NCBI GenBank assembly: GCA_000818945.1
Contig: KN805405.1
Location: 88,926-152,925, forward strand
Reading direction: 5' to 3'
DNA: 64,000 bases
Source: Schizochytrium sp. CCTCC M209059
Lineage: Eukaryota > Sar > Bigyra > Thraustochytrida > Thraustochytriidae
Shown here in pieces: positions 37,830-48,104 of the stretch. The notes under the pieces were generated by a model, which saw only the letters and a list, made by a program, of their open reading frames with translations, searched no databases and was not told the DNA's origin. Position 1 is the first letter of the stretch; each line of letters opens with the position of its first letter. Made by a program: the position numbers and the translations under genes.

Positions 37830-38300
37830 ACAAAAAGAAGAAAATCGAAAACGGGGGCAACATCAGGGTGTTTTCTCTCCTTCGCAAGGCTATGTGTGGC
37901 TGGCATCAAATCTTAAGGCGAAAGCAATGTGTACAAGAAAAACGAAATGACACGAACGAGCGACGATGGTGTAGTCGTGGATGCTACTCTTCCTAATGTT
38001 GGTAAAGTAAGCTCCCTCTTCGCTCAAAGTGATTACTATTTTAGGATTCGGGTGGGTAGTAACTATTCTATTCAGACAGGGGAGGGTTGTGGTAGAGAAC
38101 ATGCCTCGGTTGAGTGCGTGGTGTTGAAATAACACCAGGTTGGTTTGGTTTTGAGATGCGCACGCGCGGTGCCGAGATCTCGATCCAGTCCCGCGTTTTA
38201 CGGGCGATCATCTGAGAACAGGGACATTATAATCCGCTCGTGCGCTGTTTTGTTTTGTTGTTTGTTGCGGCAGTCGTGCAGCCAGAAACACGAGAGGTGT
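37830..38300. other. Intergenic region, ankyrin gene to histone H2B
   Basis: About 470 bp between the ends of two convergent genes. I see no gene, repeat or clear signal. No metazoan-type histone 3' stem-loop (GGYYYTTYTNARRRCC) was seen after the H2B stop. Confidence 0.4.
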
Positions 38301-38660
38301 TTAGCTGGTGAACTTGGTGACGGCCTTGGTGCCCTCCGAAACGGCGTGCTTGGCGAGCTCACCGGGAAGCACGAGGCGGACGGCGGTCTGGACCTCGCGC
38401 GAGGAGAGGGTGGCCTTGTCGTTGTACTTGCCGAGCTTGCCGGCCTCGGTGGCGAGGCGCTCGAAGACGTCGTTGATGAAGGAGTTCATGATGCTCATGG
38501 ACTTCTTGGAGATACCGGTGTCGGGGTGCACCTGCTTGAGCACCTTGTAAATGTAAGAGGAGTAGGTCTCCGTGCGCTTCGAGCGCTTCTTCGACTTGTC
38601 GCCCGAGGCCTTGGTGGCCTTGGCCGCCTTCTTGCTCACGCCCTTGGATCCGCCGGCCAT
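38301..38660 (-). CDS. H2B: Histone H2B
   Basis: Predicted 119-residue core histone that pairs with H2A in the nucleosome. The Lys/Ala/Ser-rich tail (residues 1-~28) is followed by the histone fold: TYSSYIYKVLKQVHPDTGIS, SMSIMNSFINDVFERLATEA, and REVQTAVRLVLPGELAKHAVSEG. The C-terminus is AVTKFTS. It keeps the lysine in the position that is monoubiquitinated in other eukaryotes, but lacks the final Ser-Ser-Lys seen in animals. The ATG at 38660 gives the normal MAGGSKG-type start and a normal length (about 120 residues). It is divergently paired with H2A across 335 bp, a classic arrangement for balanced S-phase expression. Confidence 0.98.
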   Translation of the reverse strand: MAGGSKGVSKKAAKATKASGDKSKKRSKRTETYSSYIYKVLKQVHPDTGISKKSMSIMNSFINDVFERLATEAGKLGKYNDKATLSSREVQTAVRLVLPGELAKHAVSEGTKAVTKFTS

Positions 38661-38995
38661 CTTTCCTGAGTGCTTGTCTTGGCTGCTGCTACTGCTGCTG
38701 CTGCTTCGTGCTCGAGTTGCTGGTCTGCTGCTCGCCGCCGCCGCCCTCGCCGCCGCCCCAGGGATTTTTCCCGCCTCACTTTGCCTTCCCCACGTTCCCA
38801 GACCCTGCGCGCGCGGGGTTCTGTTTGCTTTTTGCATGGCCCCAGCGCGGGAAAAATTCCGGCTGGCGGCGGCGGCGGCGGCGGCGGGAAAAACCGGGCG
38901 AGCGCGGCGGCGGCGGGGCAGCAGACCAGCAACTCGATCGCAAACCAAACAGCAAGAGCAGCAGCAAGAGCAGCAGCAAGAAAACCTCAAGAAGA
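38661..38995. promoter_or_regulatory. Bidirectional H2B/H2A promoter with E2F-like sites
   Basis: The 335-bp divergent region contains three matches to the E2F/DP consensus TTTSSCGCS. They are TTTTTCCCGCC at 38765-38775, and on the opposite strand GCGCGGGAAAAA at 38845-38856 and GGCGGGAAAAA at 38883-38893. A GGC trinucleotide run lies between the last two. Paired histone genes are S-phase induced in most eukaryotes, so E2F control is a reasonable inference from sequence and context. Confidence 0.6.
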
Positions 38996-39379
38996 ATGTC
39001 GGGCAAGGGCAAGGGTGGACGCGGCAAGAAGGGCGGCAAGGCCACGACCCGTTCGGCCAAGGCTGGTCTTCAGTTCCCCGTCGGCCGTATCGCGCGTTAC
39101 CTCAAGAAGGGTGGCTACGCTACCCGTGTCGGTGGTGGTGCCCCCGTGTACATGGCCGCTGTCCTCGAGTACCTCGCCGCCGAGATCCTCGAGCTCGCCG
39201 GCAACGCCGCCCGCGACAACAAGAAGGCGCGTATCATTCCCCGCCACATCCAGCTTGCCGTCCGCAACGATGAGGAGCTCAACAAGCTCCTCGGCAACGT
39301 GACCATTGCCTCGGGTGGTGTGCTCCCCAACATCCACGCTGTGCTCATGCCCAGCAAGAAGAAGGCCCCCGCCGCCTAA
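38996..39379 (+). CDS. H2A: Histone H2A (canonical type)
   Basis: Predicted 127-residue core histone. SGKGKGGRGKKGGKATTRSAKAGLQFPVGRIARYLKKG is the normal H2A N-terminus. The histone fold follows with YMAAVLEYLAAEILELAGNAARDNKK, the acidic-patch region NDEELNKLLG and GGVLPNIHAVLMP. The protein ends KKKAPAA, with no SQ[E/D]-hydrophobic tail, so it is not an H2A.X form. The sequence also differs from H2A.Z. The ATG at 38996 gives the canonical start; frame continuing upstream is noncoding leader. It shares a promoter with H2B. Confidence 0.98.
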   Translation: MSGKGKGGRGKKGGKATTRSAKAGLQFPVGRIARYLKKGGYATRVGGGAPVYMAAVLEYLAAEILELAGNAARDNKKARIIPRHIQLAVRNDEELNKLLGNVTIASGGVLPNIHAVLMPSKKKAPAA

Positions 39380-40095
39380 GCGACAGAAGCCTCTGCTTCC
39401 TTTCTTGCGCCATCGATCGCGCCAAAGCGAGTCATGGACGCGGAAAAACAAAACAACTCGTCTCTGTGAATCCAGAGACAAAAAACAACAAACCATCACG
39501 GTGTTTACTATCAACACCATCCTCGTACTCTGACGACATCTCGCGAGTGTTTCTGCACTCTGTCTTTTCTCTAGCTTTTCTTTTTGACCTTCTTGCTAAA
39601 ATCTATAAAGCCAAAACATTTCTTGCTGCCTTGACTGCATCAGGCAGGGCGTTGCCGTACTATTGCTGTTACTGGTGGTAGCTAGTGGAGCTGACGCTAC
39701 GGCATAGTAGGGCTGTTTTTATTGTTTTGGTTGTTGCAGACTTTCTTCCATCCAGCCCAGCTAAGCCGAACCGCCCTTATGAAAAGCTAATACGTATCCA
39801 AGATGCGAGCAGATTCAAGCTCTCAAGAGGAAGAGTTTGAACACTGTAACTCGGGACGGTGTGCAGTTACAAAGTACAGTAACTCGGTCAAGAAGCTATC
39901 CGGTTTTGGAAACATGTGCGTGAAAAGAGAGAGAAAATCTTGTTCTGGCCAATGTCCTCAATTAAAATCATAAATCAAGAAGAACAAAGAAGGAAAGATC
40001 CCCTTTCTTTTTCAATTTCTCCAACGAAGGAAGACATTGCCGTACGTCAAGCGACGATCCTTTGTAATAGCTTTTTATTAAAAAATGCTTGATTT
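39380..40095. other. Intergenic region, H2A to MDR enzyme (convergent)
   Basis: About 716 bp of 3' flanking sequence for two convergent genes, AT-richer than the coding parts. A short imperfect duplication CAGTTAC/CAGTAACTCGG occurs near 39847-39890. No gene, polyadenylation hexamer of the AATAAA type, or histone 3' stem-loop was identified with confidence. Confidence 0.4.
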
Positions 40096-41112
40096 TTAGT
40101 ATTCGATGGTGATCTTGCCCACGGCCTTGCCAGACTCCTGGAGCTCATGCGCCTCGGCGAAGGATGCCTTGTTGAGGCCCTTAAGATGCTTGTTGTCGAT
40201 CTTCTTGAGCGTGCCGTTGTCGTACATCTCGGCCACCTTTGCCAGAATCGCACCTTGCCTTTCGACCTCGAGACCAAACATGGGTCGCGTGAACATGAGC
40301 TCAAAGCTGATGGTGAGTCGCATGGGGAAAAAGGCCTTGTTCACGTCGATCTTGGAGCCATCGCCAACAGTGATCGATCCGATCCGGCCACCGGGGCGCA
40401 TGATGGCGACGATGCGGTCAAACTGCTCGTCGAGGTCGACGCCGCAAAAGCAAACATCGACCTTGTCAACGCCAAGACGCTTGAGCTCCTCCTCGAAGTC
40501 GTTGCGGTGGTTGAGAATATGCGTCGCGCCGAGGCTCTTGCACCACTCCTCGGTCTCGGGACGCGAGGCCGAGGCAATGACGGTCTTGCAGCCCAGCACG
40601 TGACGCGCGAGCTGGATGGCTGCAGAGCCAACGCCGCCGGCACCGTTGAGCATCATGAAGACGATGTCCTCGCCGCTTCCGTCCGTGGGCAGGCGCAGAT
40701 TCTCAAAGAGAAGCTCCCACGCCGTCAGATACACGAGGGGAAGCGCAGCCGCCTCGGCAAAGCTGAGGCTGGATGGTTTCTTGGCACAAATGCGAGCGTC
40801 GATGGCGGTCTTCTCGCAGTTCGACCCGACGGGTTTGGTGATGTCGCCAGCAAACATGACCTCGGCGCCCTCCTCGAATCCCTTGACCGCTGCGCCGACC
40901 TTTTTCACGATGCCGCATCCATCGTAACCGAGGACTTTTTCCTCGTGTCCCGAGAGGTTGTAAGCGCGGTTCTTGCAGTCGACCGGGTTCACCGCCGCCG
41001 CCTTGACCTCCACGAGGAGGTCATGCTCGCCCACCTCGGGCTCCGCGTAGTCGTCGACCTCGCTAAGGGTCTCCTCCACGCTGCCCTTGCCCTTGCACAC
41101 CACGGCGCGCAT
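40096..41112 (-). CDS. Zinc-independent medium-chain dehydrogenase/reductase (quinone oxidoreductase-like)
   Basis: Predicted 338-residue NAD(P)H-dependent oxidoreductase of the MDR superfamily. The N-terminal GroES-like domain has VKAAAVNPVDCKNR and LGYDGCGIVKKVG. The Rossmann domain has NGAGGVGSAAIQLA (residues ~156-169), SLGATHILNH and IVAIMRPGGRIGSI. The zinc-binding Cys/His set of true alcohol dehydrogenases is absent, which fits the quinone reductase / 'zinc-type alcohol dehydrogenase-like' branch related to QOR and PIG3. The length is usual for the family (about 325-345). The ATG at 41112 opens MRAVVCKGKG, a typical family start. The substrate is unknown. Confidence 0.92.
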   Translation of the reverse strand: MRAVVCKGKGSVEETLSEVDDYAEPEVGEHDLLVEVKAAAVNPVDCKNRAYNLSGHEEKVLGYDGCGIVKKVGAAVKGFEEGAEVMFAGDITKPVGSNCEKTAIDARICAKKPSSLSFAEAAALPLVYLTAWELLFENLRLPTDGSGEDIVFMMLNGAGGVGSAAIQLARHVLGCKTVIASASRPETEEWCKSLGATHILNHRNDFEEELKRLGVDKVDVCFCGVDLDEQFDRIVAIMRPGGRIGSITVGDGSKIDVNKAFFPMRLTISFELMFTRPMFGLEVERQGAILAKVAEMYDNGTLKKIDNKHLKGLNKASFAEAHELQESGKAVGKITIEY

Positions 41113-42135
41113 CTTGCCCTTCCTCTTCTTGATCTCCTTGCTCCTCCTCCTCCGGCACGTCGGACGCGACGCTGCGCGGCGCGCTGCTTCTGCCTCTGCT
41201 CTGCTCTGCTCTGCTCTGCTCGTTCGTCATGAGCCGGCGATAGCGATCTGCTGCGTCGTCCGGCTCAGCTTCCGCCTCATAAGATAGACACTGTCGATCT
41301 TTGCATTGTTCACATGAGCTGTCTGAACTGTGTGGAGACCGACAAAAGAGGAAGATTTCGAGAAAACAAACCACTTGTGAAAAACATGAGGGACACGCAC
41401 CACAACGATCGTCGGGATTTCTGCAGCGTTTGGGCGTGGGATGTATGGATGGTTACGAGCACAGGCAAGAGCGCGCGTGCGTGCGTGCGTGAGTGAGGGA
41501 GCGAGTGGCAGCGGCACAGCCAGCCACGCGGCGGCGAAAATCGATGACGGGATCGCAGAGGTAGAAGAAGTCTGCAACCAGCGGAAAGAATATGGCCGCT
41601 CATGATCGAGAGGCTACTTTCGAGAATTCGATTACGCGCTGAAAAGGCCTAGCATCATCCTGCTTCTTTTGTCGATACCGCTCCTGACACTGCTACGTCT
41701 TGGCGCACTCTTATGATATGGCCGGTAGACCAGGCACGTCACATCGGGTTATTCCAACAAGCCATGTCCGAGGAAAACACTTAAGATTAGTGACACCGAC
41801 GAAATCATTCAGCAAGCAACTACAACGATTGGCCAAATTCAAGGCTAATCAGACCCCGAAGGCGTACACGATACACACGATACACACGATATACATAAGA
41901 AAAAAGAATTCGTTTCATTGGGTTTGACTCCCGGGAGGGTAGATTGGAATACAGCAGGCAAAAGTTTTTGGCAGGCAAGCGAGCGGGCATACGGATGGAC
42001 GGGGTGCACCAAAAGTGCTGGCATCGCGACGCACTCGCCTTGCAAAGGCTACATATCAGGCAGAAAGAATAGACGCCAACGGCGTTGACTTGGCCGAAGA
42101 CGCATATAGGTCGAGGCGCGAATCGCGCACGTCAT
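41113..42135. other. Intergenic region with ACACGATA-type short repeats
   Basis: About 1.0 kb between two minus-strand genes, so it holds the promoter of the MDR gene and the 3' UTR of the coiled-coil gene. CTGCT repeats lie at about 41198-41222 and ATACACACG repeats at about 41863-41893. No gene was recognised. Confidence 0.4.
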
Positions 42136-43914
42136 TCAGAAGATGTCTCGCGTGTAAGCCGCGGCGGTTTCGTGGCGTCGTTTCTTGGATGCACGGTCGA
42201 GACTGTGCTCCCGGCCCTGGCCCGGCTCGGTGTCGGACGAGCCAGCATCGTCGTTTGCGCTCGGCTTCTCATTGAGCGTGTCGGCAGCGCCGTCAAAGAC
42301 GAGAAGACTGCACTTGCGTGCAAAGGTCTCGACCTTGTCGAAGAAGTCCATTTCGTTGGACTGATCCGCAAGGTCCAGGAGACGATCCCCGAGCGCCTTG
42401 GCGAGCTTTGCGTTGGTGCGCAGCCATCGAACCACGTTCTTGGTTGAAGGACGGTGACCTGTGAGAATCCAGCGCTGCATGGCCGAGTCTGCGTGAAGGA
42501 ATTCCTTGCCGGTGGCCTGGGCATCCTTTGCCGCCTTAAGGACAGCCTCAACGCTGTCTTCAGCGGCCTCGGAGCGCAAAGCCGGGACCTCGGGGCCGAC
42601 GCTAATAGGGGCCCCAGTCATGGGTGCCCGACCTGACTCCGCGCTGCGGTCCACGCGCTTCTTGCAAAAGGCCATGACCGCGGCGACGTTTTCGCGAGCC
42701 GTGACATAGTCTTGGCCAGCGCAGGCGCGGAGCTTGCGCTGCGCCTTGGCGACGCGCTCCGTGTCCTTTCGCAAGAGCTCGCCCATCTCCAGATACGTGG
42801 AGGTGGTATCGGCCATCATCTCGTCGCGCTGCTGCTCGAGGGCGAGCAGCTTGTGTTTGAGCGACTCGATCTGGCACTCGACCTCATGAATCTCCTTGCC
42901 GCAGACGCGCTCAATGCTCTCTACGCGAGCGTCGCACTCTGACCGGCGAAAGGTCTCATGGCATTCGAGCATTTGCTGCGCGCAAATGCGCTCACGGCGC
43001 AGGAACTCGGCGAGCTTGCACCTGTTGCGTTCTACCTCCTTTTTGTCTGCGCGCTCGAGGAAGTCCTCGGGGTCGCCCGGGTCGCTGATGTCGTCGTCTT
43101 CCTCCATGCTGCGTAGCAGCGAGGACTGACTCCAGGTATCGTAGCCGCTCGTCGGGTCGACTTCCCCGTCACCGTGATCGTTTCCGTCATGGTCGTCGTC
43201 TCGAAAGTCGTGGTCCTCGTACCGCGCCTTGACGTGATGCTTTTCGTTGCTGCTGAAGCGGACCTTTTGCGGCGCGGCGGGCTGCGCGATCTCCTGCTTG
43301 TGCAAAAGGTGGCTGATGGCGGAGTTGAGTGTTTTCGAAAAGTGCTTGTCCTCCGAGCTCGTCTTGCCCTCCTCGGGTCTGTTGCCGCGGCCCACTGCAC
43401 AGGCCACGACGCGTCCGGGGGTCAGCATGTCTTGCTGATGGGCCACCGCGCTCCAAAAAGGCCACATGGCGGCTACGCCAAGGGCCAGTTCGCCTCGCGG
43501 CGCCTGCATTTGGTACGCGAGTTGGTGCTGCTGTCGCTGCTGCAGCTGCTGCAGTTGTTGGTTCTGCTGCAGGTGCTGCTGCTGCTGCTGTTGCTGTTGC
43601 TGTAGCTGCTGCTGGTATTGGTACTGCTGCAGGTGCTTCTGGCGAGCCACCGAGGGCTGCCGCAGGTTGTTGATGTCGGCCACGTTCGCGGGCTTGACAA
43701 TGACAACCGGGTTCCTCGCCTCCGCCGCGGCGACCGTCTCCTTGCGAGCCGCCGCTGCTGCTGCCGCCGTCGCCGCCGCGACCGCCGCGCCCGCCTCCGC
43801 GTCCCCGCCGCGCCCCGGGCCTGCTCCTGCGCCCTGGTCCTGGCGGCCGCCCAGCTTCTCGTGCGCCTGCAAAGCGGTCTGCGTCTCCGCGTTGAGCGTC
43901 GGGAAGAAGTGCAT
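42136..43914 (-). CDS. Unidentified coiled-coil protein with poly-Gln N-terminal region
   Basis: Predicted 592-residue protein that I do not recognise. The first ATG is at 43914 (MHFFPTLNAE); only a GTG lies upstream in frame. The N-terminal third has Ala-rich and Gln-rich runs (nt ~43525-43640, CTG/TTG units on the plus strand). The centre is a long charged helix, very likely coiled coil, from about ERADKKEVERNRCKLAEFL through VECQIESLKHKLLALEQQRDEM. The C-terminal part has a helical block (SAMQRWILTGHRP ... LAKALGDRLLDLAD) and ends with a basic KKRRHE stretch that could be a nuclear signal. No catalytic or zinc motif was found. Uninterrupted frame, amino-acid balance and length support a real gene. 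Confidence 0.75.
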   Translation of the reverse strand: MHFFPTLNAETQTALQAHEKLGGRQDQGAGAGPGRGGDAEAGAAVAAATAAAAAAARKETVAAAEARNPVVIVKPANVADINNLRQPSVARQKHLQQYQYQQQLQQQQQQQQQHLQQNQQLQQLQQRQQHQLAYQMQAPRGELALGVAAMWPFWSAVAHQQDMLTPGRVVACAVGRGNRPEEGKTSSEDKHFSKTLNSAISHLLHKQEIAQPAAPQKVRFSSNEKHHVKARYEDHDFRDDDHDGNDHGDGEVDPTSGYDTWSQSSLLRSMEEDDDISDPGDPEDFLERADKKEVERNRCKLAEFLRRERICAQQMLECHETFRRSECDARVESIERVCGKEIHEVECQIESLKHKLLALEQQRDEMMADTTSTYLEMGELLRKDTERVAKAQRKLRACAGQDYVTARENVAAVMAFCKKRVDRSAESGRAPMTGAPISVGPEVPALRSEAAEDSVEAVLKAAKDAQATGKEFLHADSAMQRWILTGHRPSTKNVVRWLRTNAKLAKALGDRLLDLADQSNEMDFFDKVETFARKCSLLVFDGAADTLNEKPSANDDAGSSDTEPGQGREHSLDRASKKRRHETAAAYTRDIF

Positions 43915-46805
43915 CTCAGGCCCCGCTGCTTGCTCGGCCGGCGGCCCCGCTCGCTTTTCCAGAACTCCGCGCCCGCCCGCTCGCTTTCTCGTCTGCTTCC
44001 CGCGCCAGCCAGCCACCCAGCCAGTCCCGCTCGCCTCGCTCCGCTCGCTCGCTCGCTCGCTCGCCCGCGCGCCTCGCGCTCTCGCCTCGGGGCTCGGGGC
44101 TGCTGGCCTCCCGGCGCTGCGCCTTTCTTTGCCTTCTTGCCCGCCCTCCTTGGGGGACTCTTTGTTTCTCTTTTTTTCTTCTTTCCTTTCCGAGCCTCCT
44201 CACAGAACTAGATGGCGAAGGGGAAGCGGCCCTCCTCCTTGCCTTCTAGCCTCCTCGCCGGCTCCGACGCCTCCTTCTCGCCGCGCCTCTCGCGCGCGCG
44301 CCGTGACACGACAAGGGTGGTCGCGCGTCTGCGGCAGGGGCCTGCCTCGACGAAGAAGCCTGCCTGCTGGCAGGGCGCCCGGAGGAGACAAGGGAGGGAA
44401 AGCAACGCGAAGCGAGGGCTCCGAGAGATCGAAGGATGACCGAGGACGAGGAATGCCTTCGCTCCGCCGCCGCCGCCACTGCCTCGCCTCGACGCGCCGC
44501 GCCGCGCCGCGCCTGCGTGCGTGTCTGTCTGTCTACGTGCCTGCGTGCCTGCCTGCCTGACTGCCGCGCGTCCGCTCGCTCGCTCCGGCGTGCTCGTCCG
44601 GTCTCGCTCGCTCGCTCGCTCGCTCGCTCGCTCCGTTCCAGCTTTGCTGGCGCTGCCGAGCCGCGCACCGCAAGACAACTTGGCGACGATCGCGGTTCTT
44701 GCGTGCCCGGCCGGCCTTGCCAAGCGCCGCCAGAGAGGGGGGGGGCTCTGCAGACGGCGCTGTGTGGGGCGGTGCGGGGGGTGGTAAAACTAGCAGCTTC
44801 CGGTCTCTGGGGGGAAACTGTACCGCGTGTAGAGGGATTGTTGGACAAATTTGCATTTGCCTGGAGACGCTGTGGGCACCTCCGAGCGCATGAGCCCCCC
44901 TCCGAGCAAGCTCCAGCTTCTACTTGCTGGGTCGCTGCGGTGCCATCCTGGACCACTCGCCCCGCACACAGCGCGCCGCCTTCGCACGAGAGAGAAAGAG
45001 AGAGGAAAGATGGGAGGGAGGGAGAGCGACCCACGGCGCACGCGCCAACAGCTCGCCCGCCCGCCTTCCAGCACCCCGAGGAGCCAGGTCTACGATACGC
45101 CGCTTCCCAGCCGTGCCGTGGCGGATGCCGTCGCGAATTGCCTGCGCAAGCGTCGGGTAGCTGCCAGGCGGCCGCGAGCTCCCTCACATCCCCTCCCCCC
45201 AATCAAGACACTCCTTGCGAGGCTTCTCGAGCGTTGAAGGGACACATTCAACCTGCCTGTTTGTGCGCTGTCGCCAACAAACTTATAAAGTAAGGGGAAG
45301 GGAAACGGACGCCCGGAGCGGACCTGCCCTGCTGGCTGCACCGTTGCCGCCACGTTGACCGGCGAGACAGCTAAACACAGATGGCTGGACGGAACTAGAG
45401 GCATCTGCCTACCAATGGCATGTCTGAAGAGCATGAGCACAAGCGTGAGTTTGAGTCTTAGCGCGAGCGTGATCAAATTCCAGCTCAGCAGCCATCCACC
45501 ATGGCCAACGATAACGCGCCATGCCAAGTACAGCACAGCACAGCACAGCACATCACATGGCTCATCTCACAACATCACATCACATCATATCCATCTCTCA
45601 TCCTGGCCGGCACCTTGCATTCACGGGGCGCGAGCACAAGCAGTCGCTCGCTTCGCCTTGCTAAGTTGGTGGTGCCTTGGGCGGTCCTGCCCGGTGCCTT
45701 CCTTGTGCCTTCCCTCAAACCGTGGCTACCTTCATATTCTCTCCACACTAAAAATATGGCCAGTCAGCCAGCCAGCCAGCCAGCCGGCCAGGCCGGCCAG
45801 GCCGGAGAGTTGAGCTCCGACCGCCCCCCTCCCCTCTCGCATCGCGTCGCATCGCATCGCCCCCTCCCTTACAGGCCCGATGGTCGCGTCCTGGTGGCAG
45901 GCTGTTCCTTACGGCGTCCTTCCGGGCGGGCCCGAGCGCGCGGGCCCCGCCTCGATAAGTAAGGCTCAGCCCCAGCGGGGCAGGCGAGCCCGCGGCGGCC
46001 GCGCGGTGGCTGGTCGGCGCCGCACCCAGGGCGGTTTCCTTGTCGCGGCGAGGGCGGCGCGGGCCTCGCGCGGCGGCTCCAGCACTGCGCGCCGGCGGCA
46101 CGCGGCCGGGCCGGAGCTAGGGGAGAAACCCCGCGCCTTGCGCCGTGCTTGGCACAGTCGCCGCACAGGAGGCAGGCGCGCGGGCCTCGGAGCTGCCGCC
46201 GGAGGACCTCCGATTTTGCCGGAGGACGTTCCCTCACAGGAACGCAAATTTACCGCACTTGCTTTGGTTTGGTCCACAGCCAGCTTTGGCGTCGGCGTTG
46301 ATCCAAGCAGACTCACGCTTCTCCAGCTTCTGTCTGTGGGCCGCAACCACAGCCTCGCTTCTGTGCTGTGCCAAATAAGACTGCCCCACCCTCACCCACA
46401 GCCGTGAGCGCTCGGTGGCCAAGTGCGAATGGCTGGCCAGCGAACCGGTCTTTGATCGCTCGGTGCAGGGCTGGCTGCCTGCGCCTCTTGCGGCTAGTCG
46501 GCTAGTGGTAATGATCGTTCGCCTGGCTGATTGATGGCCTGGTCGGGGGCTGCCGGCAACAGTGGCAGCTAGCTGGCCACCAACCAGTCAGGCGACCGCG
46601 AGTTGCAGCTGCAGCTAGCCTGTGTCACACTGTGCGTGTTGACAGGTGAGGCGCGACGGCAAAGCTGCACCAGCATTCCATAGCCTGAGTCAGTGCAGCT
46701 CAACTGTTTTTTCGGAGAACGACGACGACGCCGACGACAAGGAGGGGGAAGGGGAAAAGGGGGAAGGGGGAGAGAGGAGGAGAGCAGCGTCCTCAGCCAC
46801 TTCTT

Positions 46806-46847
<42 letters not shown>

Positions 46848-47900
46848 GCACACTAAATACATCCCGCTACAATGTCGGTGATTCATTCATTCATTCATTC
46901 TTTCTTTCTTTCTTTCATCAAGCCTAGTTTGCAAGGCGCCGCATCGGTCACGGACACCGTGAATGCAAGGGACGCAATGCTTGAGCCACTGAGCGTCTCA
47001 CTAGCATAGCTAGCATAGCCAGCAACCATGCTGCTGCGGCTACTGGCTGCAGCTACTGGCTGCAGCCAGCAGGCACGAAGGGAGAAAGGCTGCGAGAATG
47101 AGAGCTTCATACTGGACAACAGATAGCAGCAAAAGGGCAAGATGAGAGGAGAATCATACCCATGTCCGGCGAAGTCGACTCGTGAATGGCATGTAGATGA
47201 GAAAGTGGTGGCGGTAGTGGCATGCCCGTCGCACAGCTAGCTGGCTGCAAGGAGGCTCGCCGCTTCGTAGCAAGACAGGGCAACCGGAAATGTCCATGTT
47301 TGCCTCAATTAAGCGCATTTAGCTCGTTGGCGTCAGCAAAGCATGCTAATGAGAGGTAAAAACGAGTGATGGGTGTCCTTCAAGCCGGCAGATGACTTTA
47401 TGGTGGACGGACAAAACCACTCGTGTCGGATGCTGAGATGATTCATGACAGTCTTCAAGTTCCCCTTCAAGGATGGCCTGCGCCAATTGCATTCATTACT
47501 CTGTACCCGCCAATCTCATCCGTCTCGCCCATCCCTCTCGGTCTTCCACACATGGTCTGGCCAAATGCTGCATACCGTGCATTACATCGTCATTACTCTT
47601 GCCTTCATGATACGTATATCAACGCAGTACAAGCATGGTTCCCGTCAATAGTATGATCTATCTCTTTTTCCATCGCCACGGTCCTCGCCGTCATGACGAG
47701 CTGGCGTGACCGTAAAGGCCATCATCATGTTTTATTCTTCGCCATGTACGTACGTCGTTCCCCTCATCGCATTGAGGTTGTTCTTCTCCCGATCGCCATC
47801 GGCCTTGTTCTGCCCGCCAGGGGGGGGGGGATTAAGGGGCTGGCTATAGCGAGGACCGTCGATCTTCAACGACCGAGGGCGAGGAGGCCATCCAGCCAGG

Positions 47901-47931
<31 letters not shown>

Positions 47932-48104
47932 CCAAGCCAGGCAGGCGCGCGGACGCCAGGCAAGCAGGCAGCCAGGCAGACAGGCCTTGCGGCGGCGCGC
48001 AGCCGGCCCCCGTTGCTCGTGCTGGCCCGACCCGAGCTCGGCGCTCTGCTCGGCGCCTTGAGATAGAAACGAAAAAAGTACGCGGCCAGCCCTGCCTGCG
48101 CAAC
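43915..48104. other. Gene-poor, repeat-rich interval upstream of THOC2
   Basis: About 4.2 kb without a convincing gene, between two divergent genes. The left part is GC-rich: GCTC tracts at 44035-44064 and 44602-44634 and GCGC runs. The centre has AGCC, CACAG/CACAT (about 45531-45595) and GCCGG units. The right part has a CA dinucleotide tract (46807-46845), an ATTC then TTTC tract (46881-46917), a doubled CTACTGGCTGCAG near 47038-47065, CAGA units (47904-47931) and a poly-G run near 47820-47830. Open frames up to 285 codons occur only in low-complexity GC-rich sequence. I saw no tRNA box pattern or terminal inverted repeat. Confidence 0.5.
46807..46845. repeat. CA dinucleotide microsatellite
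   Basis: A perfect CA/AC tract of about 19 units, followed within 40 bp by an ATTC/TTTC tetranucleotide tract (46881-46917). Confidence 0.95.

Noticed and set aside
44208..45293. Several frames of 170-320 codons in the gene-poor interval
   Set aside because: Both strands and several frames are open at once, composed of Arg/Ala/Ser runs from GCTC repeats; no ordered domain.
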